A DNA stretch of 64,000 nt. It comes from Carposina sasakii (Eukaryota; Arthropoda; Insecta; Lepidoptera; Carposinidae). A program made the position numbers and the translations under genes. A model generated the notes under the pieces. It had not been told where the DNA came from, did not search any database, and saw nothing but the letters and a program-made list of their open reading frames with translations. Shown here piece by piece: positions 47,915-58,080 of this stretch (positions are counted from its first letter, which is position 1; each line of letters opens with the position of its first letter). The stretch is taken from contig CP053169.1 in NCBI GenBank assembly GCA_014607495.2, positions 3,038,001-3,102,000 on the forward strand. The letters are read 5' to 3'.

Positions 47915-48312
47915 CTTTTTTTTTGTTTGGTTTATCCCGAAGGAAAGGCAGAGGGAACTAAGCCCATACAGGCATTGTCTTTAGTAAATGATTTATGATG
48001 AATGATATTGATGATGATAAATGGAAATGTCGGGAAAATCCTCAAGAATGGGTGTAAAATTAGTAAAGATTTAAAGAAATTCCAGGAATAACTTACATGA
48101 GCCCATGAAGAGATTGTATTCCGACTAAAGTTTTAAAAGCTTACCTGCATATGAAACCATACACACGCACTAGATTCACATCACAAGTAAACAAAATATA
48201 ACTTATCTACCAGAAAACATTACTTTACGGACACATGCAAGCCATTTACAAATAAATTTTGATTTTCACAAGAAAATGACACTCGCTCTCTTTCAGCTTT
48301 TCCCGCCGAATC
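47915..48312 (+). repeat. ~400-bp promoter-flank repeat, copy B
   Basis: Tandem to copy A after a 30-bp gap, same block order, somewhat diverged, ending 'gcttttcccgccgaatct'. Confidence 0.85.
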
Positions 48313-48433
48313 TCAGCGCCTTTTTTAATTCGAATGTAAATGTCAACCATACGTCAAAAATATTCAAACGATAATTCACTCTCTCACTCACTCGTTTTGG
48401 CTTAAATTCATCTATCTCTTTCTATCTTTACCT

Positions 48434-49059
48434 GGGGTGCGTTCGTGTAAGCCGGCGAAATCTTAGCCGGTCTAAAATTTAAACTAAATAAATGTTAAAC
48501 ACCCCGTTCAAGCACTCCGCGAGGCGAAAACTTAAACTGTCAAAATTTTATCCGACCCGTTCACGTTCGTCCGCTGGTATAAATTTTCGCCTGGCTAGGA
48601 TAAATTCTAGCGTGCTTTTTAGGTCGCGAAATTTTATCCTGCTGTCAGATTGACACTAATGACAGCTGTCTGTTGTTTTTTGCTCGATTCGCGCCTTGAT
48701 TGAATACTTTTAAATTGAGTTGAAAACTTGAAACACGAGTGAATAATTTATTGTATTGTGTGTGAGTGGATCATTGATGAAATTTTAATGCAAATTGTTG
48801 TAGATGAAAGGGGCAGAATGATTTACGACAATGAAGGTAGAGTTTGCCATTTTAACTGTGTAATTATTTCCAAATCACGAAGATTACAACAAAAATAATA
48901 AAAACTTTCCAATTGTCGAGTTGAATATATATTGTTTGATAAACTGTCAATTGAATTTGACAGCTGACATTGACATAAGCACTATGACTCCGTTCAGCGA
49001 TCCCTCGCTAGATAATTTTTAACGGGCTAAGATTTCGCCGGCTTACACGAACGCACCCC
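48434..49059. mobile_element. DNA element with 35-bp perfect TIRs, 626 bp
   Basis: GGGGTGCGTTCGTGTAAGCC at the left and GGCTTACACGAACGCACCCC at the right belong to 35-bp inverted repeats that match exactly. If the outermost G and C are counted as flank, CTG lies on both sides, a possible 3-bp duplication. The interior has a short ATG-led frame near 48789 (MQIVVDERGRMIYDNE) that runs into a GTAGAG donor-like site. That could be the remnant of a transposase first exon. Family not identified. Confidence 0.8.
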
Positions 49060-51401
49060 TGCCATTTTTCGACCAAGTGTTTGAATTGGCGCAGCGCATA
49101 CGCGCAGATTAACAAACGGATGGGATTGTTTGATGAATAGAATTATAACCTATAGAAAGTGTGTTCCAACCAAACGCAAGGCGAAAAAATAGGCAGAAAA
49201 TATCGACTTGACGTATGCATGACATAAAATTAATGTTGCCTTAAAAATGTTTTTTCCCTAGATGTGGGGAAATAGTCGATAAAATTATTATTGATGCTGA
49301 GAAGTATACTGATTTGCACACTCTTGTAGAATTATCGTAAAATTTAAATATATTAAAAGGAGATGATCGGACTTTTCCACATCATTGGTCCAAAAGTGTG
49401 ACAAAAAAAATACAATATTCTGTTAAAAATTGTCCCTCTGAATAATTTGTCATTATGTCAACAAAGCTGTGAGGCCATTCTCCGTGGTTTTATTTCATTC
49501 AATAAAGGAAAGAACGATGCCCATTTTAAAGATCTAATGTTTAAACATAATATTATAGTAACAATATGTATAGTTTTGAATAATTCGGTGAGAGAGCTTG
49601 CAGGTAATTCCACAATCAATCAAAGACAAAGTAGATCCAACTACTTTTACCTACAATCTGCATGTTTAAAAATAGGGTAAAATTTCACACTTATGGCAAC
49701 ATTTTGTTTTCAATGACAGATAAAAAAATATGAAAATTTGATTGTGTATTTATTGTTTTATTAATGAAATTACGTAAAAACATCAAATATTTACCGGTGA
49801 AATGTGATGTTATTTATTTTCTTATGTTTTTGAGCATAGTTTTGGCAGGATCTCAGTTAACATTTCGTCATGGTAAGTCCTTTAGGTTGACATACACACG
49901 TAGCCACTGACCGCTGAGCACTGAATGACAGAGCCGCGATTGGTTCAAATTTGCACCCATAAAAATTCCTAAAATCGGCCTTCGGACTATACTTCTATAG
50001 GTTATAATTCTATTGTTTGATGATTTTTATTTTAAAAACGAAAAGAGATAGAACCCAACTTATTTTGGAGAACTTGTAGAGTAGGTAATGCAGTTTAACA
50101 AAACATGCTAAAAAAGTTACCTCATTGTGCTAGTTTTGAAGGTACATATCAAAAATAAAAAAGTATTTATGTAACAAAAAAATATCTTATTAATTGTTTT
50201 AACTGATTTTCTGCTCGATATCGTAGGTTTTTAATTTTTTTATTGCTAGTTACTCTTTCTAGCTTTCAAATAAGACTACTTTGAAAAAAATACACCGTTT
50301 ACTTAAAGAGAAAAAAATTTAAAACCGAAAGATACGAATTTTACTTTTAAAAAAATTAAAATGCCTTGATTTTTGAAATAGCTTACATTAAAAAAAAATT
50401 AAAAAAATTTTTAGCGATAATTTTTTATCTAATATCCGCACATTTCGTTTGATCAAATATAAAAATAACACATTGTATGTATAGTTCCGTCCGATGGATG
50501 ATGGCGCTACTTACTATGTGTATGACCATATTTTCTGTTTCACTGCATAGTGCATACAAAAAATGTTAACTCCAAAATCAGGCATAGGAATTATTCTAAA
50601 ATGTGGGTGGATAAAACTGGAAGTACGCTAGATAATATGAATAGACATAATTAAACAAACTTAAGTTTAACCATAAAATCTATTAAGCAAAACCTTGCAA
50701 ACTATATTAAATATTCAACAAAGATCATCAATTTCTCCATGTAAGAAAGCTTATCAAAAATGTTAAATTTCAGTAACTTAGAATAATGATCGAAGACCAA
50801 TCATTAATCTAAGTTCAGTAACTGCTTAAAGTTGGTGTCACGTCAGATGATAATAGGAACCAACACTTTTCATAAGTTTTTGCCAAGCTATGTATCATAG
50901 TTACAGAGGCACAGACGAAAGAATTATACAACTGAACAAAGTTTCAATTAATTAACAAACAGCTAAAATAACAACACTAACAGGAACTTTAATGGTAAGT
51001 AAATAATAAAATAAGTGTTATAAATAGAGCAGTCATAAATACTTAGTACTAAATTAATCTAAAAACTATAAGTAAAACATTTTTGTTGCTAACTGTATCT
51101 ACATACTAAAGTGACTAGATAATGGGTAAATGAGTATTATACATAATCCACAGTACTTACTTTAAATATGAGCTCAAACAATAAATTATCTGATATGACA
51201 AAAATTACGTTATTATTTTTTTAACAAGAATACATGCCTACCTATTAAAACTTAGTATTATTTTAAGATACCTACTTATTACATTTTTTAATGACAAATA
51301 AATAACTGGTGTGTGGTTAGAGTGACTGGAGAAATACCAACTACTGGTACTAATCGATTGGGCTTTTAAAAAGCAGGATAGCTTAGCAGACATGATAATA
51401 T
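49060..51401. other. Gene-free region
   Basis: It holds the block shared with 25010 (near 50485-50560), a palindromic micro-element (50779-50813), and a 77-codon open frame (49447-49680) with no domain I recognise. That frame is preceded by coding-like but broken sequence from about 49300, possibly an old transposon gene. Confidence 0.4.
50779..50813. mobile_element. 35-bp palindromic micro-element, copy 3, with 10-bp duplication
   Basis: TAGAATAATGATCGAAGACC faces AATCATTAATCTAAG. The flanks are exact direct repeats, TTCAGTAACT at 50769-50778 and 50814-50823. Related to the copy at 11956 but with the TTCGCT centre shortened. Confidence 0.75.
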
Positions 51402-51488
51402 GGTCGATTCTGACCGTAACACTTAAACGTAAACTTAATCTTAGGCCAGGTCTGCATTTAGGTTTAAGTGGGACAGTCAGAATCGCCC
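51402..51488. mobile_element. Hairpin MITE, 87 bp (GTCGATTC family)
   Basis: GGTCGATTCTGACCGTAACA faces GGGACAGTCAGAATCGCC, with TTAAAC..GTTTAA inside. Second member of the family at 21304. Confidence 0.7.
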
Positions 51489-51515
51489 ATAATATAAGAT
51501 AATGTAATAATATAA

Positions 51516-52188
51516 GGGGCCATCCATATATTACGTCACAGGTTAAGGGGGAGGAAGGGGGTCGTAAACTGTGACAAGAGGGTGGGAGGAGTCCAAAATT
51601 TCGTGACGTCACATTTTCATTCAATAATCTCTAAATGTAAATTTGCAAAAAAAAGATAAATGCGACGGGGAGGGGGGTCTCACAAATGTGACTAGCTGTG
51701 ACAAGGAGGGGGGAGGGGCAAAAAATCATGAAATTCATACATACATAACCTCACACCTAAATCCCATAGGGGTAGGCAGAGACTACAGATCTCCATTTAG
51801 TACGTTCCAAACATACCTCTTTCGCCTCACCCACACTCATTAACATCTTCATACATGCTCGCCGGTTTCGGGTGCTCTTGACTAGCTTCGTCTAAGGCGA
51901 CCTCTCCCAGCATTGCCATTCACTTCTGCCATATATATCTCTTTCGTTAATCGTCTATACATCCTTTCCACATGTCCAAACTACGTCATCTTTCACAGCG
52001 CATAATTCTCTTATCACACTATTTCTCACTCTATCTCGCAAAGTCACGCCACTTATACTTCGTAACGATCGCATCTCAACAGCATTTATTCTACTTTCAT
52101 GCTTCTTTTCCCACACCCAAGATTCGCTGCCATACATCAGTGTAAGGGGTATCATGAAATTCGTGTGACGTAATTTATGGATGACCCC
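51516..52188. mobile_element. Element with TAA duplication (PIF/Harbinger-like MITE), split by a LINE
   Basis: GGGGCCATCCATATATTACG and CGTAATTTATGGATGACCCC form 25-bp inverted repeats with two mismatches, flanked by TAA on both sides (51513-51515, 52189-52191). A TAA duplication is characteristic of PIF/Harbinger elements. The interior (GTGACAAGG repeats) is interrupted by a LINE fragment. Confidence 0.8.
51738..52150 (-). pseudogene. 5'-truncated LINE fragment inserted in the TAA element
   Basis: On the minus strand it reads 'LMYGSESWVWEKKHESRIN', 'AVEMRSLRSISGVTLRDRVR', 'NSVIRELCAVKDDVV', the familiar C-terminal region of a non-LTR retrotransposon reverse transcriptase. The 3' tail (reverse of 'atacatacataacctcaca') lies at the left. 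The direct repeats ATCATGAAATTC at 51726-51737 and 52151-52162 are its 12-bp target duplication. Frame broken; dead copy. Confidence 0.88.
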
Positions 52189-52191
52189 TAA

Positions 52192-52672
52192 GAATACCCA
52201 GCATGTAGGTAAGTATTTGATGTGTAAATTCAGATTCAGTGAATCTGTTGGATATTCATTTTGTGCCAAAAATAATTCTTAACCTAGAGAAATTAATAAT
52301 ATTATTTTGTAAATGACTAGAGGCAAATCACACAACTCAATTTCCATATGACTAATATACCAGTCTTTAGATAAAAGGTTTCACTTAATATAAGTACATA
52401 GGTAAAATATTATTAAACTAAATATGCTTAGTTGAGTTTGACTGTCACATTAAATTACACTTTATTAGTCTTGAACTAAAAGATTAAAGTAGGAAGTAAG
52501 CTTTCTTTGCAAGTCATCAAATTCTAACGCAAACTGTGAGAATATGTGAGTTTCCTAAATTAATTTACTCATGTGACTTTAACATTTCTAGATTCATATA
52601 AATTTTTCAAAACTAATTTATTATTGAAGTTTTATAATGATAAATGTTGAAATTAGTTAATAACATTTCTTA
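52192..52672. other. 3' flank of the transporter gene
   Basis: No gene. It contains the presumed poly(A) signal of the neighbouring minus-strand gene at 52617-52622. Confidence 0.5.
52617..52622 (-). terminator. Poly(A) signal AATAAA
   Basis: Minus-strand AATAAA, 51 nt past the stop of the SLC35G1-like gene, a usual spacing for a short 3' UTR. Confidence 0.6.
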
Positions 52673-53713
52673 TTATTGAGCGAGTGCACCTAGTTTATGT
52701 CTTAAATGTGAGTCTGCCGGCAAAGCAAGTGCCCATTTACGTAAACCAACCAATAACACTGAACTGAACACCAGTATGGCTCCAAGAACAGAATATTTAC
52801 TGGGAATCTCATTGAAAAACATGACTTGCCAAAGAAATGCAAACAGTATATCAGCTGACCTGGCAATGGCTACAGGGCCCGCTTGCTCCATTTGTAAGGA
52901 CATTGTTAATAATATCTGTCCCAAATAACTAAACAAGGCAAGACAGACCACAAGAAACCTCTCCACCCCACAATTGGGCATGCATAGTACCCCAATAAGG
53001 AATGAATATAAAAATGTTTGCACAATAGCAATAGCACCAAAATTTGTCATTATTACAGAGAAGTGCAGTCCTTTCAGAACTCTGAGTAAGATATATGCAT
53101 TGGCACCAAATATAGTGGACACAAAGGCTGCTACTGCACCCATTAAACTGTTGTAGCTGTCATTATGTTCCCCAGAACTACTGGTGCCAAACAAAAATGG
53201 TGGATGTGTGATAAGCACCACACCAATAAGAGTTAGTATAATAGATATAGTATTCCACATACCACATGGTTCTTTGAGAAATACTCTAGCAAATAAAGCT
53301 ACAAATACAGGAACAGAAAACACAATAACGGATGCATCAGCCAGTGGCATCTTTCGAAAGGCATAAAAACTTAACATGAGGCCTACAGTTCCAACTACAG
53401 ACCGTAATATCAACAGAACTCGCTTTCCTTGCGGAAACACAGGCTGTTCAGTATACACTACTATAGGTATGGTTGGCAACAAAACCCCAATGAATCTGAA
53501 CATGGCCAACTGCATGGGGTCAATGTTCACCAGACTTTTGACTATCACGGAGCACAGTGAGAAGAATAAGGATGATAAAGTGGCGAGTATCAGACCCAAA
53601 TATGGACATCGTTTCAGAAGTGGTCTTTTATTTTCCAGGAGATTAGGTAAGCTTTCGTCACCGCTTCCCGCCGATAAATCGACTAAATGTTGCAGTTCCA
53701 CGTGCTCAGGCAT
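52673..53713 (-). CDS. SLC35G1: Solute carrier family 35 member G1-like (EamA transporter)
   Basis: A single uninterrupted 346-aa frame. After a 38-residue cytosolic N-terminus come about ten membrane helices: 39-60, 70-88, 98-118, 123-144, 153-172, 188-210, 218-242, 252-272, 280-300 and 306-324. The two EamA halves cover roughly 39-172 and 188-324. The first half ends 'GVVLITHPPFLFG', a form typical of SLC35G proteins. 'MSLQMEQAGPVAIARSADI' in the second half also fits the group. The mammalian relative (TMEM20) has been linked to the endoplasmic reticulum and calcium entry, but the substrate is not established. The ATG sits in a strong context (ACCACCATG). A TTTTAG acceptor-like site about 13 nt upstream suggests a 5'-UTR intron. 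Lack of coding introns could mean retroposition or ancestral loss. The symbol is by family likeness; a paralog is possible. Confidence 0.9.
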   Translation of the reverse strand: MPEHVELQHLVDLSAGSGDESLPNLLENKRPLLKRCPYLGLILATLSSLFFSLCSVIVKSLVNIDPMQLAMFRFIGVLLPTIPIVVYTEQPVFPQGKRVLLILRSVVGTVGLMLSFYAFRKMPLADASVIVFSVPVFVALFARVFLKEPCGMWNTISIILTLIGVVLITHPPFLFGTSSSGEHNDSYNSLMGAVAAFVSTIFGANAYILLRVLKGLHFSVIMTNFGAIAIVQTFLYSFLIGVLCMPNCGVERFLVVCLALFSYLGQILLTMSLQMEQAGPVAIARSADILFAFLWQVMFFNEIPSKYSVLGAILVFSSVLLVGLRKWALALPADSHLRHKLGALAQ

Positions 53714-53729
53714 GGTGGTTTTTTTCTAA

Positions 53730-55526
53730 AAGATGAATACATATAGATATCAGTATAAAAAATATTAGTATAAAACGAATTTGCAGACACTAAACTAAAA
53801 TTTTTGAGATCAAACCTTATAGATAATTCTTAGGTATAACACATATTTTTACTTGATAGTTTTCAATAGTAAATAAATATTTTAATGTAATATGCACACC
53901 TCACATTTTTATATTCGTTAAGTATGTACCTAAAAATGGGTATTACAAAGTGCAATCTACCTACTATATTTTTTGTTTGTTTAGTTTATCCCGAAGGAAA
54001 GGCAAGGGGAACTAAGCCCATACAGCCATTGTCTTTAGTAAATGATTTCTGAATTTATGATGGCTGATATTGATGATGATGAATGGAAATGGGGAACTGA
54101 GTTAGTTGATGATGCGATGAATTGGAAACGTTGATTCACATCACAAGTAATCAAAATATAACTTATTTACAAGAAAATCACATGCAAGCCATTTACAAAT
54201 AATTTTTGCTTTTCACACAGTGTTAATCTTACGATAAAATCCAAAAATCTTGTCCCGAAGGAAAGGCAAGGGGAACTAAGCCCATACAGCCATTGTCTTT
54301 AGTAAATGATTTCTGAATTTATGATGGATGATGATGATGATGAATGGAAAAAAATCAAGAACATTAGCAAAATTATTGCAACTTACATGCGCCCATGAAG
54401 AGATCGTATAAAACCATGCACCGCACTAGATTCACTAAAGTAATCAAAATTAACTTACTACCAGAAAACATCACTTACGGACCTGCAAGCGATTTTATAA
54501 AACCAAGCACACGCACTAGATTCTTTAGTAAATGATTTATGATGGATGATAATGATGATGATGAATGGAAACATCACAAGTGTAAAGTTAGTCAAAATAA
54601 AAAAATATTTCAAAAACAACTTACATGCGCCCACGAAGAAGTAATCAAAATATAACTTATTTACAAGAAAATATCACTTAACAAACACATGCAAGCCATT
54701 TACAAATAATTTCCCGCCGAATTGAATCCATCCACTTCCACTTTTTTTTTTTTTAGTTTTCCCGAAGGAAAGGCAAGGGGAACTTCACTTTAGTAAATGA
54801 TTTATGAAGAAAATTACACCTGTCAAAATAAAAAAATATTTCAAAAACAACTTACACCCTTCCAGCTTTTCCCGCCGATTCAATCCGTAATCATAATATA
54901 AATCTACCTACGGACACACGATAAATTTTTGATCCAAGAAAAAACCTGCACCCTTCCAGCTTGAAGAATCCATCCACTTCCACCTGAAACTGATTTTTTT
55001 TTGTTTGGTATATCCCGAAAGAAAGGCAAGGGGAACTAAGCCCATACAGCCATTGTCTTTAGTAAAATGAATTCTGAATTTATGATGGATGATAATGATG
55101 ATGAATGGAATCGTCGAGAAAATCTCAAGAATGGATGTAAAATTAGTCAAAATCAAAATTGTTTACAAAAATAACTTACATGAGCCCATGAAGATATCGT
55201 ATTCCAAGTAAAGTTTTATTTAGCTTACCCGCAAAACCATGCATACGCACTAGATTCAGATCACAAGTATACAAAATACCTATAACTTATCTACCAGAAA
55301 ACATCACTTTACGGACACATGCAAGCCATTTACTTTTGTAAAATTAAATAACTTTTGATTTTCACACGCAAAATTACACCCGCCCCTATCCAGCTTTTCC
55401 CGCCGAATCCAAGAAAATTACACCCACTCCCTTCCAGCTTTTCCCCCCCAAACCGATTTTTTTTTATTGAGTACAATATAATCTAAGGTATCATCTTTAC
55501 ATAGACTACTTAGTTTGGTTTGTTTG
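53730..55526 (+). repeat. Cluster of ~400-bp promoter-flank repeats, copies C to G
   Basis: Successive partial copies start near 53985, 54252, 54525 (5' part missing), 54750 and 54996. Each carries 'cccgaaggaaaggcaagggg' and/or the 'aacttacatgcgcccatgaa' and 'cccgcc' blocks. They erode internally by deletion. The most complete is 54996-55410. This cluster fills the region just upstream of the SLC35G1-like gene. Confidence 0.8.
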
Positions 55527-55534
55527 ACCACAGG

Positions 55535-56332
55535 TAGTGTTGCCGAACTTTACTATCGATAGTTTGACTATCGATAGTTGATCTCGAAAATCATCTATAA
55601 TATCGATGGGCCTTTCGATAGTATCGATACTATCACCTGTAATGACAATAAAAAGTTGTCAACTGTAATGAAAATAAAAACTATTATACGCAAATGTTTA
55701 AAAACCATAAAATCATCTCATATCCTGTCAGCCACTAGCTAGACAAATTATGGTATTAGCAATACTATTGAGGAAAAGGTCACTATCGATGGGATAAAAC
55801 TATCAATAGTATCGATTGTTACTGCAATATTCAGGAGCAATAGTATCGATACTATCGACAGTACATACGATATTGAGCTTTGATAGTATCGATACTATCG
55901 ATAGTATTGCTGTGTTTCAATAGTATTGCCCCTCACGGGGCTATCGATACTATTGTTTTTATAAAATTATTAATAAAGAAAATGGAAAAAATTCTTTACC
56001 CGAGTGGGAATCGAATCCACGACCGCTGCAAACCGTGCCAGCCGCTATAACCACTAAGCCACCGGGTCAATTACTCGGATGACGAATTTTACCATCTCTT
56101 TTCTAAATTACATATTGGCAACGTTATTCTTCATCCCGATAGCTATACACTAGCCAAATCTCGGCAAACAAAGCTAAATCCCTCAGCACAATGTTTAAAG
56201 ATGAAACGATCAACCATATCCTAACGGATTATATTAATGGATAAGTGTTTTTATAAATTTATCTTTGTCAAGATATTATATACTATTGTTTTTGCCCAAC
56301 TATCGATAGTGGACTATCGAGCGGCAACACTA
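55535..56332. mobile_element. hAT-type MITE with perfect 8-bp duplication and eight TATCGATA sites
   Basis: TAGTGTTGCCG at the left faces CGGCAACACTA at the right, bounded by the identical octamer ACCACAGG (55527-55534 and 56333-56340). TATCGATA occurs at 55554, 55569, 55622, 55844, 55887, 55896, 55942 and 56301. A 319-bp tRNA-like retro-insert sits inside (55961-56279). No transposase is present. The repeated octamers are probably subterminal transposase-binding sites, and also equal the DREF site. Confidence 0.92.
55961..56279 (-). mobile_element. tRNA-like retro-insert (SINE-like) with 14-bp duplication
   Basis: It is flanked by ATACTATTGTTTTT on both sides (55947-55960, 56280-56293). On the minus strand, 56067-55998 forms a tRNA-like unit: ACCCGGT pairs with ACTCGGGT, the A-box-like segment is GGCTTAGTGG and the B-box-like GATTCGATTCC. 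Only about 37 bp follow it before the end, while about 210 bp precede it. The tail 'attattaataaagaaa' recurs near 41900. Confidence 0.8.
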
Positions 56333-56340
56333 ACCACAGG

Positions 56341-56569
56341 TTTGACTTTGTGCACAGACTACTTAGCTCCGCTAGGAGTAATTTTGTTCTGTGGTACTTA
56401 GTGTCTGTGTTTGTGACGGCATATGTAGTACAGCCCCCCTAGCATGACCACGTATCGTGGATATCGTATCGTTTCTATACAAAATTCAACATGGCGGCTA
56501 TATTTATCATATTTTGACAGGCTAAATGTCGATAAGTCGGTTTATCATTTTTGTCGTGTTTCGCAGGTC
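56341..56569. other. Spacer with a block repeated in RAD1 intron 2
   Basis: About 56447-56600 ('agcatgaccacgtatcgtgg', 'aaaattcaacatggcggcta') closely resembles 60283-60412 inside RAD1 intron 2. Probably two copies of a short element. Confidence 0.6.
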
Positions 56570-57412
56570 ATTCTAGGCTTGCTGGATTCGGCGAGAAAGG
56601 CTGGAAGGGTGCAGGTGTAGTTTTCTTGTGAAAATCAAAAATTATTTGTAAATGGCTTGCATGTGTCCGTAAAGTGATGTTTTCTGGTAGAAAAGTTATA
56701 TTTTGATTACTTGTGATTTGAATCACTAGATTCGTGTGCATAATTTTATACGCAGGTAAGCTGAGTAAAACTTTAGCCGCAATACGATATCTTCATGGCT
56801 CATATAAGTTGTTTCTGCAATTCTTTTTGATCTTTACTAATTTTACACTTAACACTTGTTCTTGAGGATTTTCCCGACGTTTCCATTTATCATCATCAAT
56901 CATTCATCATGAATTCAGAAATCATTTACTAAAGATAATGGCTGTATGGGCTCAGTTCCCCTTGCCTTTCCTTCGGGATATATTTTTTTTTTTTTAGTTT
57001 GTCCCGAAGGAAAGGCATGGGGAACTAAGCCCATACAGCCTAATCATTGTTTAGTAAAATGATTTCTGAATTTATAATGGATGATAATGATGATGATGAA
57101 TGGAAACGTCGGGAAAATCCTCAAGAACAAGTGTAAAGTTACGTCAAAATGAAAAATTATTGCAGAAACAACTTACATGCGCCCATGAAGAGATCGTAAT
57201 CCGGCTAAAGTTTTACTCGGCTTACCTGCGTATAAAACCATGCACACGCACTAGATTCACATCACAAGTAATCAAAATATAACTAATCTGCCAGAAAACA
57301 TCACTCTACGGACACATGCAAGCCATTTACAAACAATTTTTGATTTTCACAAGAAAATTACACCTGCACCCGGTTCCAGCTTTTCCCGCCGAATCTCTTC
57401 GGGATAAACTAA
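56570..57412. repeat. Inverted pair of ~400-bp promoter-flank repeats, copies H and I
   Basis: Copy H (56570-56985) lies on the minus strand and copy I (56995-57412) on the plus strand, joined head to head through a T-run ('cttcgggatatattttt' then 'agtttgtcccgaaggaaag'). Copy I also ends on the reverse of the start motif (CTTCGGGATAAACTAAACAA), which suggests the intact family has inverted ends starting TTTAGTTTATCCCGAAG. Confidence 0.8.
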
Positions 57413-57559
57413 ACAAAAAAAAAAAAGACATGTACATACATAATACCATACATAAATTGGTAAAAAATAGCGATGGGTCGTCGACGATTTTTTCGTAAAC
57501 GAAACGAGACCGTTCATCGTCGATCGTCGACTAGTCGATCAACCAGTCGAATTCGTCGA

Positions 57560-57660
57560 CTAGTTCATTACGTGACTAACAGTCTATTTAGAGTCTAAAT
57601 AGACTAACAGTCTAAATAGACTGTCAGTCTAAATAGACTGTTAGTCACATAATGAACTAG
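57560..57660. repeat. Inverted repeat with tandem 14-bp palindromes
   Basis: The arms 57560-57592 and 57628-57660 pair over 33 bp with one mismatch. The palindrome AGTCTAAATAGACT occurs in tandem within and next to the arms, so the stretch can fold as one long or several short hairpins. Confidence 0.85.
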
Positions 57661-58080
57661 TAGTCTAAATTTTAGACGATGCGTGCGTAGCATTATAATT
57701 AAACGTAATCAATTTATAAACTATATTTCCAATAATTTCGGGATATTCCTTATTTATTAAAAGTTATGCACAATGAAATTAATGATCTACCCTTCATACT
57801 TTTCCAGGCTTAGGACTGGCTGAGCATAATAATATCCATACGAGTAGGTATCAACTCGTCTATTCAGGCGTATTTAGAAGATCAATCGATTTAATGTACC
57901 TACATGATTTATATACACAATATCGAAATTTTTTTTATATTTTTTGTTTATTTACAGATTGCTTTATTTACATAAAAGGTACTTTACACTATAAGCATAG
58001 CTTTTATCGGGGGCTTTGAGCGCGGCGACCGAATCAAGAAATTCCGTAACTAAAAAAAACTAATCTAAAAAGCCTACCAT

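Noticed and set aside
49447..49680. A 77-codon host gene
   Set aside because: No domain recognised, and the broken coding-like sequence before it suggests an old transposon remnant; left inside the gene-free entry.
52974..53729. Plus-strand open frames opposite the transporter gene
   Set aside because: They are antisense shadows of the SLC35G1-like coding frame.
55998..56067. A genuine tRNA gene on the minus strand
   Set aside because: The acceptor arms pair, but the T-stem is poor and the unit lies inside an insert with a 14-bp target duplication, so it is SINE-like.
57100..57498. A conserved short gene shared with 47574-47771
   Set aside because: The shared frame follows from near-identical repeat DNA, starts differ, and the other copies have broken frames.
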